A stretch of 64,000 nt of DNA from contig JBCFYV010000589.1 in the NCBI GenBank assembly GCA_039000515.1, forward strand, positions 124,001 to 188,000, read 5' to 3'. Positions 32,988-43,893 of the stretch are shown piece by piece. A program made the translations under genes and the position numbers. This DNA comes from Timema cristinae. Lineage: Eukaryota; Arthropoda; Insecta; Phasmatodea; Timematidae. Below the pieces are notes generated by a model that worked only from the letters and a program-made list of their open reading frames with translations, was not told the DNA's origin and ran no database searches. Numbering within the stretch: position 1 is the first letter of the stretch; each line of letters begins with the position of its first letter.

Positions 32988-33068
32988 CTTCAGATGCACT
33001 GAGGGAGGATAGGTTTGAGCGACGCCCGTTTGCACCACCGTGCTTGTTCGTTCTGTGTGTGCTATCAT
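32988..33068 (-). CDS. Small unrecognised gene, first coding exon, copy 1B
   Basis: Same 27 codons as exon 1A with the same donor (GTACAT after 32988). Here the frame stays open upstream to about 33197, so a longer N-terminus (including STLLDASLGAPFSQLQ before the methionine) is possible. It lies about 110 bp from an NRF1-type palindrome, which makes it the more likely promoter-proximal first exon. The two copies sit in an imperfect tandem duplication of roughly 0.73 kb. Confidence 0.5.
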
Positions 33069-33179
33069 TTGCAGTTGACTGAACGGAGCGCCGAGAGACG
33101 CGTCCAGCAACGTCGATAGGTTGGAGCAGTCTGATGAGTTAACGGGACTTACAGCTGGTCTTATGGACAGATTTTTATA

Positions 33180-33190
33180 GCGCATGCGCA
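33180..33190. promoter_or_regulatory. NRF1-type palindrome
   Basis: GCGCATGCGCA between the minus-strand exon 1B and a plus-strand TATA box (TATAAATA, 33243-33250). NRF1/ewg sites of this form are typical of housekeeping promoters, so a bidirectional promoter is possible. ATGCGCA survives near 62835 in the second copy. Confidence 0.5.
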
Positions 33191-33274
33191 GAGACACATT
33201 AGAGTATTAGGGCATTACAGACGGCAGGCTCTTTGAAGAGGGTATAAATAATGGTGTTCTTCTTTTTTTGTTAG

Positions 33275-33391
33275 TTGAAGAGCCCCCAACAGCTGTCGAG
33301 GGTGTACAACCGGTGGGTTCCGACCCTCTAGAGCAGTTGGCAAACTTTGATGAAAATGGGATCTGTGTGGCAGATGCCAATGCGTCTATGG
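33275..33391 (+). CDS. Unrecognised plus-strand gene, candidate exon a
   Basis: A polypyrimidine/TTAG acceptor precedes 33275 and donor G|GTAACT follows 33391. It encodes VEEPPTAVEGVQPVGSDPLE, then QLANFDENGICVADANASM: acidic and proline-containing, of no recognised family. A TATA box 32 bp upstream would instead put the transcription start within or near this exon. Confidence 0.35.
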
Positions 33392-33482
33392 GTAACTTAA
33401 TAGCTTACAATATTTTAGAAACTTGTCGGTGCTTTTTTTTCCCACCTTAAATGCTAATTAATATGTATTTATTTAATTTCAG

Positions 33483-33772
33483 ACTATTGGGATCCATTCG
33501 GTTTGGATGTGGGGCTTCAGGGGGTGTCATCATCTATCCCACCCCACAGGAGTCGCAAGGACGTGCTATGCATGACGTCAGAGTCGCAGCCCCCTTGCCA
33601 TTCCAGCCGGTCCTCGCATCAGACCCCGACATCCTAAGCGTCGCAGCACCCCTGCCGTTTCAGGCGGTCCTCACCTCAGACCCAGACATCCTGGCACCTG
33701 CGCCTCTCTATGTTGGAGGAAATGAGGACTCCACTGTTTGGGCAGATTTGGACACCCTTGACCGCCTGCTAT
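33483..33772 (+). CDS. Unrecognised plus-strand gene, candidate exon b with 19-residue repeat
   Basis: Flanked by acceptor ATTTAATTTCAG and donor GTAAGT. Joined by phase to exon a it reads DYWDPFGLDVGLQGVSSSIP and stops at TAA 33635. In another frame it is open throughout and contains a tandem repeat, VAAPLPFQPVLASDPDILS / VAAPLPFQAVLTSDPDILA, followed by STVWADLDTLDRLL. The repeat conserved in that frame suggests it is the true one and that a 1-base error or a different upstream exon is involved. Function unknown. Confidence 0.35.
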
Positions 33773-34040
33773 GTAAGTAACATCTACACGTAGCCATCCA
33801 CTAGTTTGAAAATAGCCTGTGTGTGTGTGTGTGTAAGCTCTCTCTCTCTCGCACAAACACCGTTATATCGTCGCTAGCTCGATCCCTTTAGGTCCGTTGA
33901 CACGATATTAGTTGACTAATGCAAGTACACTAATTTGGCTGCGCGCGCACAGCTTGCACCGTGTAAACAGACAAGCAAGCTACTAACATGCAAGTCTACT
34001 TGCAACTGAAAAAAAAGTTGGTCACCTTCTAACTTTACTA

Positions 34041-34235
34041 ATGCAAGTAGACAATTCAATATGGCGGCAACTAAAGAAGTGGTTGAGCGGGGGACACTTA
34101 TTTGTTGAATGTTATGAAAAGAATGAGTTTTTGTGCAATTTTAAGCACCGAATTTATAAAGATAAGAATGGGAGGGATATTGCACTAGAGGATATTGTAA
34201 AGTTATATCAGGTGTACATAAAATTTCCAAAATAA
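34041..34235 (+). pseudogene. MADF-domain fragment (transposon accessory protein type)
   Basis: The plus frame reads HLFVECYEKNEFLCNFKHRI, YKDKNGRDIA and LEDIVKLYQVY, matching the first helices of a MADF (Myb/SANT-like) DNA-binding domain. A natural start, ATGGCGGCAACTAAAGAAG at 34060, is in another frame; the switch occurs at the G-run near 34089, where a 1-base error or mutation would explain it. PIF/Harbinger elements and many insect regulators carry such domains. TTAGGTCCGTTGACACGATA at 33887 looks like a transposon end upstream. The protein ends after one exon's worth of domain. Confidence 0.4.
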
Positions 34236-34239
34236 AATT

Positions 34240-35448
34240 TTAGGCCTACGTAAATTGTACAAATGTTCCTTGTGAGAGATATTATTTAATATCGGTAAAC
34301 AAATGATATCAATAATTTTAACAAACAATTATTTCCTACCACTCAACGTGGTATGTGTAATTTTTTTATATAGATCGCAAAATATAACTTTGTAGTAACG
34401 TGATTAGTTCCGGCAACATAATATTCGCGTTATCGGCAAGTAAGGTATGAATGCCCGGTGTTTTTCACGCGAAATCTTCGGCGCGTTTTCCAATCTCCAT
34501 ATTTGATACTTTAATTATAAATGTTTAGCCCAAACACTTTGTAGTAATGGTTTGGAATCTTGAGTAGATAAATAATATAAGATTACTATCGTATAGCAAA
34601 CCAAATAGTCTATATTTAAGCCAATCTACAAATTAATGAATTATTATTTTTAAGGAATAATTTAGGCCTAGCATTTAACAAATTATTTTTTATTAGTATA
34701 CCAAAATTTAAAACACGATTTAAAAAACCTGCGTTAGGCCTATTTAAAAAATGCACAACAAATTAATTTAGGTCAATTATTAATTTAAAAAATATATATT
34801 TAGACCTAGCTAGAATTTAACAAGATATTTTGTTATTAGTATACCAACATTTAAAACAGGGTTGAAAAAATCTGGGTTAGACCTATTTAAAAAAAAATGC
34901 CCTACCGAGTTTGGTTGTATTGGGATTTATTGACCTTATTTGAGTTTAATTTTATTTAACATGTATGCTAAATAAGTTAACAAATCAAGTAAAATAATTT
35001 AATAACTATTTGGGATCAACTAAAATATATTTTAATGTATTAAGGAACTAAGAAATAGGAGACACACTAATCACTAACTTTTTTTATGATGTCTATATAA
35101 AACAATTTTTTTTAAATAGGTAAACTAATTATGATAAATTGCGTTTACTAAAAATTGTACCAAAAAAGCGGCTGAAAATGTAAGTTTATCCTTTTTTTTG
35201 ACCCGACATAGACTCACAAACTTTTCACTTTTTTAATTCAGACATGTGGCCCAATCTTTAAGTTAAAAATCTAACCGAGCTTTGGAAAAAAGTAACGGCT
35301 CTAAAATATAATATTCAAGGAGAAAAAAATGCTTTACCGACGTGTGTTGAGACATATTTTTTTCGGCAATTTTACAGGAGTATGTAATTTGTAGAAATTA
35401 TAACAAATAGCGGTAGCAAACAGTTTAGACCAGGCGACAGACGGATGA
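34240..35448. other. AT-rich, nothing recognised
   Basis: Contains a weak duplicated block (TTAGTATACCAAAATTTAAAA at about 34693 and a near copy at about 34835). No gene is supported. Confidence 0.45.
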
Positions 35449-35645
35449 GTTTCTTGACGGTTGCTACCCCTGGGAGTGTATGTGAGCATAGTTTGTGGCG
35501 AGTAGGGCGGGTTGACTATGCCCTCATTATAAAGGCTTCAACGGGCGGGTTTCTTGATGGTTGCTACCCCTGGGAGTGTATGTGAACATAGTTTGTGCCG
35601 AGTACTGCGTTTTGCCTAACCCCTCATTATGCATGCTTCAAAAAA
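35449..35645 (+). repeat. 100-bp tandem duplication upstream of the polymerase
   Basis: GTTTCTTGACGGTTGCTACC starts at 35449 and recurs at 35549 with about 85% identity, through CCCTCATTAT. The junction with the polymerase frame is around 35640. Confidence 0.8.
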
Positions 35646-37257
35646 AACTCCCCCATTTTTTCAATAAAAAAGAAAACGCGGGGTATAGGGGTTCCTTGCC
35701 GCCAAAGGAGGACTACGGCATAGGCGAGATGTCAGTTGAGGGAAAGGAGCACTTTGAGAAGTGGTATGACGCGTTGGTCAAAGAAAATTATGTCTTTGAT
35801 TTTAAACGCGAGTTGGAACTGTATTGTGTGAAAGATGTAGAGATCCTACGGACGGCCTGCCTAAAGTTTAGAGACATGCTCGTGGAGAAAGCAAAGGTGG
35901 ATCCTTTCAGAGAGGCGTGTACGATAGCTGGAGCGGCCATGTTGGTTTACCGCCGAAGTCATCTTAAGGAGAATATTATCGGTATTATCCCTAACGGTGG
36001 CTATCGGTGCGCAGACCAACAGTCGCACGTCGCTGTACAATGGCTCTGCTGGGAGGCCCATCAGCGTGGTGTCTCTATTCTTCATGCGGGTAACGGCCGT
36101 GAGGAATATGTGTTAGGGCGACGTGTAGACGGTGTTGTTAAAGCTGGAGATACCACCACCGTCTTCCAGTTTTGGGGCTGTTATTGGCACTCTGTTACCC
36201 TGACAGGACCACCCCCGTCAAAAATAGCCCCCACGAGACCATGGAGACGCGTTATGAAGCGACCATGGATTGTTTGGAAAAGTTTAAGAATGCCGGCTAC
36301 ACGGTCGTAGAGATGTGGGAGTGTATGTTTAATGCGATGAAACGCACAGACAAGGACTTGCATCAATTTGTACTCCGGCACGAGGTGTATACCAAGGAAC
36401 CTCTCAGTCCCAGGGATGCATTCTTTGGCGGGCGTACAAATTGTATCAAGCTCTTCCACGAAACAGACCATTCTTGTGGGGAGAAGATCAAGTACTTGGA
36501 TGTGTGTTCATTGTATCCATACGTTTGCAAGTACAAAAAATACCCAGTCGGCCACCCCAAAATTCACATGGAACCAAATTGTCCGTCTATAGATCAAGTA
36601 GAAGGCATAGCCAAAGTTACAGTGACGCCTCCGCGAGATTTATTCCTGCCCGTATTGCCTACACGGATGCACGACAAGCTAATGTTCATCTTGTGCAGGA
36701 AATGCGGGGAGGAGAAAAACCAAGGCGCGTGTCAGCACAACGACAAAAAAGATCGCTGGTTGACAGGCGTCTGGGTGATTGACGAGATCCGGAAAGCCGT
36801 TGAGACAGGCTACACCGTTGAAGCAGTGCACGAAGTGTGGGAGTACAATGTATCTGTTTATGACCGTCAGACGCATTCTGGAGGGTTGTTTCACGGGTAC
36901 ATTGATACTTTTTTGAAAATTAAACAAGAAGCCAGCGGATGGCCAGAGTGGTGTACCTCACAGGAGGAAAAGTTAGCATACATTCAAAATTATGAGTAAA
37001 GGGAAGGGGTTAAAACTAGATTTCGGCTCTGTTTGTAAAAACCCTGGTCTCCGCACTCTGGCTAAACTTTTTTTAAATTCACTATGGGGAAAGTTTGGGC
37101 AAAGACCCGATTTACCACACGTAGCCGTTGTCAACGACTATCAGGTTATCCACAAGTACCTGACGGATCCGTACATCACCGTGGACAGCGTCATTGATGT
37201 AAATGATGAGGTTATGTTCCTCAATTACAAGGATGTGCGTGACGCGTTGCGCCCTAA
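35640..37257 (+). pseudogene. Polinton/Maverick-type protein-primed DNA polymerase B, partial, frameshifted
   Basis: Three frames follow one another: to about 36190, from about 36190 to 36999, and from 36992 to the gap. The first has FFNKKENAGYRGSLPPKEDY, an exonuclease III-type YCVKDVEIL and the GCYWH segment. The second has DVCSLYP (polymerase motif A), CRKCGEEKNQG and GGLFHGYIDTFLKIKQEASG. The third has LAKLFLNSLWGKFGQR (motif B). The YxDTDS motif C would lie beyond the sequence, which ends at the 100-N gap. Such polymerases replicate Polintons/adintovirus-like elements; no integrase, capsid or ATPase partner is visible here. The element is broken as read. Confidence 0.8.
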
Positions 37258-37357
37258 NNNNNNNNNNNNNNNNNNNNNNNNNNNNNNNNNNNNNNNNNNN
37301 NNNNNNNNNNNNNNNNNNNNNNNNNNNNNNNNNNNNNNNNNNNNNNNNNNNNNNNNN
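37258..37357. other. Assembly gap, 100 N
   Basis: Exactly 100 N, the conventional marker for a gap of unknown length. The polymerase is cut on the left; the right side resumes inside the 34/35-bp minisatellite of the duplicate block. Confidence 1.
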
Positions 37358-39230
37358 GTCCTTCCCCTGCACCGACCGCCGTGTGCCGGGGTCCTTCCCC
37401 CTCCCCACACTGCACCAGTGTAACTCAATGCTGTTTTCTTTCTATCACTTACTTCCCCTAAACAACACCAGGCAAAAGGGCCCACAGTGGCCGATTTAGG
37501 AATGACAATTTGGTCCCTCAATCATTCACTATTAAAGGCCATTCAAAAGCCAAGGCCACCTTTGGGAACAACACCACTCAAGGGGACAATTGTAGTCAGC
37601 TACCTTCGACCCCGATCAGATCAGGTTAGTCGAAATACCTAGATTATCATCATCTCATCCAAACTAGGACCTCATCCCAAGACTGAATAAGAGTCAGTAA
37701 CGTGAGAATCAAGATTGATATAAGTACTTGGTAAAATTAATTTTTGTGAAGCTTTGTTTAGATACTAAAACCCATCAAATCAAAAACAGCCTAGTTCTTC
37801 CTGGCCAGTACCATGATTAACTTTCACAATGTAATTGGTCGGCCATCTAACACCGGTTTTTAACCCATTTTTAAATTCTTTTTCCATTTCCGATTTCCTT
37901 AGAATTGGGTATCAACTTTAGTGGTCCACGGCCGGCAGTCGATGGTTAGAGCACACGATCTCCATCACCGGGATATTTTCACAAGGTGGGAATGGGAAAG
38001 AGGAAATGATAATGAAACTTTTAGAAAATTGACATCAATTTGTTTAACATAGATAAAAAAAACTTTTCCCTATGAAGACAGCAAAATTAAAACTTAACAA
38101 TAATTATACATATTCAAAGATGAGAAATAATTAGTACCCCCCCCCCCTTTTCACACGAAATTGACCTATTATCTAGGTTACTGTTTAACAAAGAAAATGC
38201 CAAGGAGTCAACAGACATGTCCAAATTGTGTGGTCACTCCCTAAGGTTTGTTTTTTGGAAAAATTGTGTCACTACGTGCATTCATTTCCACTCCTGCTTC
38301 AAGAATCCTAGTCTCTCGACGCTGATTGGCTGGCACTTACAAATTCCTGCTCAATTTCCCCTATTTTGTGTGGTTCTAAACCTCCCCTTATGTAATTCAG
38401 TTAAAAATTAAACAATAAGTATACCCTTGGCTTCCAGGTTAAAAAAAAATAGTAATAAATTTGAATGAAAGTATAATCCAAACAATGATTTTATAAGAAT
38501 GAAAATTGGCCAATTGAAAAGTTAATAGTCTAAAAATAATGTTAATGAATTGAACTTTGATATATATATATGTTGCTCACGAATTTGATCATGGTTTGAG
38601 CTACTTAAAATAATATCACAGAACCAACTTCCATAATTTGTTATAACTAAACAATTTAGTAATGATAATTATAGACTTAGTTAGGCCTGGAATAAGAAAC
38701 TGGAAATGTTTTGAAGGCAATAGGCCTAACTTGATAAACAAATTAATTACAATTGAAATAATGTTTTATAGAGGCCTACTGTAAATTACAAAATATAATT
38801 AACTAATAAACTTGGGTGGCAGGGGTAGTGAATTGATGAAACAGAAGCATAAACTGGTCAAATTTTCTTGGATATTATACCTGATAGTGCTTGCAAGCCT
38901 GTTATTTATAGGAATGAATTTGCGTGTTTAAAAATAAGATTACACTAACAAAATAAACAGGGGAAGATATAAATATAAGTTACAATGAAATGGTTGTCAC
39001 CTAAAAGGCAAAAAACTCTAACCACCTTAACCATATACAAGTATGGATGTCTTATAGTTGCAATCATTTTTATTAAATATGTGATCAATGTGATAGAAGG
39101 GTGATGTGAGGACAAATTTAAAAATGCCTGAAAAATCTAAAAAAATTATGCGAGTTTTATAACAGGAGTTCTAGATAGCCATCCTGAATTTTACATTATT
39201 TTAAGATAGTTTAGTAGTGTTCAATATTGT

Positions 39231-39487
39231 AACCTGCTTCGGTGGCCATATGGTCTAAGGTTTAACTCTCACAGTAAAATAGACTGCCAATGATGGAGGA
39301 GACCAAGGTTCAAATCTCAGTCAGGTGTAACAAGGGTGTTTTTTTTACAAAATGGGTTTCCACTATCTCTCTAGACAAATGCAAGTACACTTCCTATAAA
39401 TATAACCTTCCTAATCCCTAAAACCATTGTGTAATCATTACACAATCATATAACCTAAAAACATAGTAAGACATGGTGCAAAAAGTA
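39231..39487 (+). mobile_element. SINE family B, second copy of 7719-7972
   Basis: Identical head and box B; one of the well-preserved stretches of the duplicate. Confidence 0.6.
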
Positions 39488-39726
39488 TTGTTCAATTTAA
39501 TAAAAGGCTATAAAACATTATTAAGTTTTTTAAAAACTGCATTACAATAAATATACTTATTTTCAATTAAAAGTGTTTTTCAAAACACAGGTAAATACAA
39601 TTTATCCAATATGTAGCAATATCTCATTCCCCTTGTAGATAATTTGTGATTATTCATTTGTTGAAATCAAGTAGGTAGTTAAAAACTATGTGTTGGAACT
39701 GAAAATGTGTATTAATGTGTCTTACC

Positions 39727-40053
39727 ACAGTAGAACCTGATAATCCGAACTAATTGGGATTGGGGGTGGTTCGAATTAGCAAGTATGTATTTTATTTTAT
39801 AAACAAGACAAGTATAACACAATAGAATAAGGGAGAGTGATTGAGAAACGATAACTGGAACGGCAAGGTTAGTGTTCTCACCATCCAAGTGACACGTAAA
39901 GTGTAGACGTCGCCGTGAGCGCTTTGCTCGCTAAAACGTTCATTTTAAATAGCGTTGATTCCTGTCTTCTACATTTCATACATCCGTATTTCGGCCTATT
40001 TTACTTAAGGTGCATACGGATTACCTAACATTCAGACTATCAAAGTTCTACTG
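39727..40053. mobile_element. pogo/Tigger-type MITE, second copy
   Basis: CAGTAGAACCTGATAATCC... matches 8213-8539, with one C missing near the start. Confidence 0.55.
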
Positions 40054-40313
40054 TATATGTTCAGGTTAAACAATAATAATTTATTCTAAAACATAGTTTA
40101 TATATTATATTATCTTGAGACACTTAAAAAGTAATTGAAATTAAAATTAAATTAAAACCTAATGATGTAAACATTTTGTATGATCAGAGATTTTATGACA
40201 CCCAATTTCCTTTAAACACTCAACTAATCCCATGTATGTAAATATTTTACTCTTAACACAAGTTGTCAACATGTATTCATAAAAAGAGAAACATGAAATA
40301 TTAAAGAACATAC

Positions 40314-40514
40314 ATCATCCTCTTCTGCATCACTTTCCTTTCCATCGTCCTCCGATTCATCTTCCTCATCGTCGACATCAGCCATCTTGAGTTCCTCACG
40401 AAGATGTGCCGCCGACTCGGTGATGACAGCTTTAGGGTGTCGTGGGGACAACCAAGAAACAACATCACTATCAATGTCCCAGTAATAATGCCTGCCAGTA
40501 CCTGGGTCGTATAC
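40314..40514 (-). CDS. PQBP1: PQBP1 exon 2, second copy
   Basis: 201 bp, identical in structure to 8802-9002: acceptor TCCTCAG, VYDPGTGRHYYW, SWLSPRHPKAVI, acidic tail, donor GTATGT. The third exon would lie beyond the left gap and is missing, so this gene copy is partial. Confidence 0.9.
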
Positions 40515-41151
40515 CTGAGGACAACCAAGAAACAACATCACTATCAATGTCCCAGTAATAATGCCTGCCAGTACCTGGGTCGTATACCTGAGGACAACCA
40601 AGAAACAACATCACTATCAATGTCCCAGTAATAATGCCTGCAGTACCTGGGTCGTATACCTGAGGACAACCAAGAAACAACATCACTATCAATGTCCCAG
40701 TAATAATGCCTGCCAGTACCTGGGTCGTATACCTGAGGACAACCAAGAAACAACATCACTATCAATGTCCCAGTAATAATGCCTGCCAGTACCTGGGTCG
40801 TATACCTGAGGACAACCAAGAAACAACATCACTATCAATGTCCCAGTAATAATGCCTGCCAGTACCTGGGTCGTATACCTGAGGACAACCAAGAAACAAC
40901 ATCACTATCAATGTCCCAGTAATAATGCCTGCCAGTACCTGGGTCGTATACCTGAGGACAACCAAGAAACAACATCACTATCAATGTCCCAGTAATAATG
41001 CCTGCCAGTACCTGGGTCGTATACCTGAGGACAACCAAGAAACAACATCACTATCAATGTCCCAGTAATAATGCCTGCTAGTACCTGGGTCGTATACCTG
41101 AGGACAACCAAGAAACAACATCACTATCAATGTCCCAGTAATAATGCCTGC
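40447..41151 (-). repeat. 73-bp PQBP1 acceptor array, second copy (10 units)
   Basis: Units start at 40447, 40520, 40593, 40665, 40738, 40811, 40884, 40957, 41030 and 41103. The same copy number and the same variant unit occur as in the first copy; one unit is 72 bp because a C is missing near 40640. Confidence 0.95.
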
Positions 41152-41213
41152 TTGTACACGAGTCATTAAGTCAATATAGTCTAGAGGAAGAGCTCCAGTT
41201 GTAATTGACTCAC

Positions 41214-41609
41214 CTCCACCCAGTTGTCTGGGAGAGGATACTTTAGGAGCATATTCAGTTTCTTGCGTTTGTAGACTTCATCTGGTTCAGGGTGTCCATC
41301 CCCCCACAGCTCCAGACATAGCCCTGTGCACTCGTGGTAAATGTTGTATTTATTTGGACAGCCCGGATGACCCATTAGCTTCTGCTCAAGGTTGCCAACT
41401 AAATCTTCCCCCATGTCATCATCAATAACATTATTGATGGGTGTGTCCTTCTGAGAGTCATAGTCTTCAGCGATGACTTCCTCCTCCACAATGTTGAGGG
41501 CCGCTGTTCCCACAGGAGTTGGTGTGGATGGCGAGATGGTGTTGCTTTTGGGAATGTTGATCAATCCACGCTTAGCTAACCGCGATACTAGTGCTGCTGG
41601 AAGCGGCAT
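41214..41609 (-). CDS. PQBP1: PQBP1 exon 1, second copy (intact frame)
   Basis: 396 bp, 132 codons, open from ATG 41609 to the GTGAGT donor. This copy shows the undamaged exon: MPLPAALVSRLAKRGL, a proline/threonine-rich linker, EEEVIAEDYD, NLEQKLMGHPGCPNKYNIYH, ECTGLCLELWGDGHPEPDE and KYPLPDNWVE. The last tryptophan is the first of the WW domain. Together with exon 2 (67 codons) and the first-copy exon 3 (117 codons with stop) it predicts a protein of 315 residues. Confidence 0.9.
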
Positions 41610-41953
41610 GTTAACCTGTCTCAACACACAGATTCAATCCAATCTTTTACTTCTATTGAACTACCAAGATGTTCTTTTAAAATATTTTGTAGTGGACAAT
41701 TTGCCCTGTTTTATTAATGATTTGCAGAAGTACCCGACATTTATTTCTTACAACCCAGTTTATAATTAATTTTATAGTATTAGATCCAAATTTTAAAGTT
41801 TCTTGTTTCAAGATGCATGTGTTTGTGTGCAAGGGCTACAAATTTTAAAATGTCAACCTTCTGCGTGGGATAGATATTGTGCAACGGCCATGACAAACCG
41901 ACACGCCAACTCTTCATCCTATTAATGTAGATTTAGTTGAAAATAATTTTTGT

Positions 41954-41956
<3 letters not shown>

Positions 41957-42012
<56 letters not shown>
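41957..42012. repeat. (AT)n microsatellite, second copy
   Basis: Uninterrupted AT run where the first copy (10445-10500) is interrupted: an allelic length/sequence difference. Confidence 0.95.
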
Positions 42013-42016
<4 letters not shown>

Positions 42017-42341
42017 AAGTTGATTGTTAGTATTAGTGAATATAAAGTTTAGTTCACACTGACAAACACCACCAATGTCTGCAAACAAATGCACCGGAAA
42101 ACTGCACTTGAGTTTGCGAGTACCACATACAAATATCCTGGGCAATTGCATGTGGGCTGCAATGTCCCCCAATGAAGAGACTTAAGTGAGTTGAAATGTC
42201 TTTGAGCGAGGTTGCCGAGGTCTGGGCTTGGTTACATATTTAACCCTTGCTAGTGGAAGTAAACAAAGGCAGTTGTAAAGCTGGAAATTGTTTTCAAAGG
42301 GGATTGAGTGTGCCAAAAGGTTCTCAAAAGACTTGAGGTTT

Positions 42342-42473
42342 GAAGACAAAGCTGGATTTAGGAATTTCGTGCAGATGACACCCATCAATTTTGAGTCTTT
42401 GATTCAAATTACAGTGCCAAATGTCTGCAAAAAGTAAACCAACTTCAGAGCAATGATACCCCTCACAATTTGA
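42342..42473 (+). pseudogene. Harbinger transposase fragment, second copy
   Basis: Same FRNFVQMTP segment and stops as at 10829-10960. Confidence 0.6.
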
Positions 42474-43662
42474 CTAGCTGTAACTATGAAGTGCAAATCC
42501 ACGATCAAGGTCTAGGGTTTTTCAAAATACCACATTGCCAAAGTCAGAGACACAGCAGAATTCAAAACAACAAGAAACTCATCAAAGAGTTTGTCACCAA
42601 GTAATAGTCTTGACACGAGTAATCTAGACCCAACTGAATATTAAACGTGTGTATGTGCATGCGAGCAAATTAATGTGTGTGTTTCCACCTTCGACAGAAT
42701 ACAAATGTAGGCAGACATTTGCCCACAAACATTTATTTTTGTACATGGGCATATTCCAAAAACAGTTTTTATACATGTTCCCATGTGTTTGTGGACAAAT
42801 ATATGTCATGTAGACTAGGCTTTAGGTGTGCATTTGTGTATACATGCACTATTCATCTATATCTCTCACTAGCTCTCTAACCTTGGTCATACACATTTAT
42901 CTTTGTGAGACACACACACTTTCCCTTTTAATTAACGCCCACTAATTGATCATTACAAATATTTATATGAGATGCCTATAGCATGCACATTACTATTTTG
43001 ATTATACTGAGTGGTCTTGATACCCATTATCCTTTTTCTAATAAATCAGGGAGGTTTTTAGTTACTTACAAATTGTGTTTTCAATGTTTCTATCTGTCAT
43101 GTGTTACAATCACTTTCAGGAAGTTATCACTTCACTTGTTCTTAGTGATGATCCCTTGGCATATCAGATTAACAGCCCATCTCATCACCAATTAACTGGG
43201 AAATTATATACAGAACTAAGCTCAAATTAGAAAATGTATGGACTTTTCTTTATTTTCCAATTCTTCACTTAACAGCAAATAAGTTAAGATCAGTGAAATA
43301 GTTTTTTCACTATAAAATATTATTTCAGTTGTCATATTTTTTTTAAATATGGTAAACCTGTTCAATTATTCTCAATTTATTTGTTTTCTAGAAAAGGGCT
43401 ATAAAAAACCACACCAAGATGCAGCATCTAGTTCAAGCTGTATCTCTACAATCTGCATAAACATGATAAAGGGAATAAAGCAATATGAAAGATTTGAATA
43501 AAACAAGATGTTCAAGATGACTGGTTGCTGTAGGCTTTGCATCTCGCGATACCTTGTGAAATAGTTGAATCAAGCAAATATTTTCTAAATCATTAATTAG
43601 ATTTAGTATAGAGATGGATGACTTTTGTGTCCATATAACAGTGTTCAGTAAAAAATAACACA

Positions 43663-43893
43663 CTTCAGTGGCTGAATGGTCTAGGGTGTTACCCTCATGT
43701 AAGACTGGCTTGTTGAAGAAGAGGAGATGGTGTGAATCCCAGTCAGGTCTACCGACGTGATTTTCTTAATGGTTTCCCACTTTCCTTCCATGCAAATGTG
43801 GGTAGATTACTTCTAAAATGCTTCCCTTCCTCATTGCTAAACCATTAGAGTAATTATCATGCATGTGTATAACCTGAACAGGTAGTAAAACAA
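43663..43893 (+). mobile_element. SINE family B, second copy of 12149-12378
   Basis: Sequence as in the first copy. Confidence 0.6.

Larger units (their letters stand above)
32169..33117. repeat. ~215-bp direct repeat carrying the duplicated first exon
   Basis: 32169-32385 and 32899-33117 align from CATGAAAGTTTAAGCCCACA-like sequence through the exon to GAGACG(G/C)GTCCAGCAA(T/C)GT. A shorter third piece (CAACATTTGCGAGAGTG) is at about 32740. Other paired segments are 31990/32537 (AAATATATAAATTTATAG) and 31896/32419 (ATCCC(A/G)TGAAAGTGG). Confidence 0.85.
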
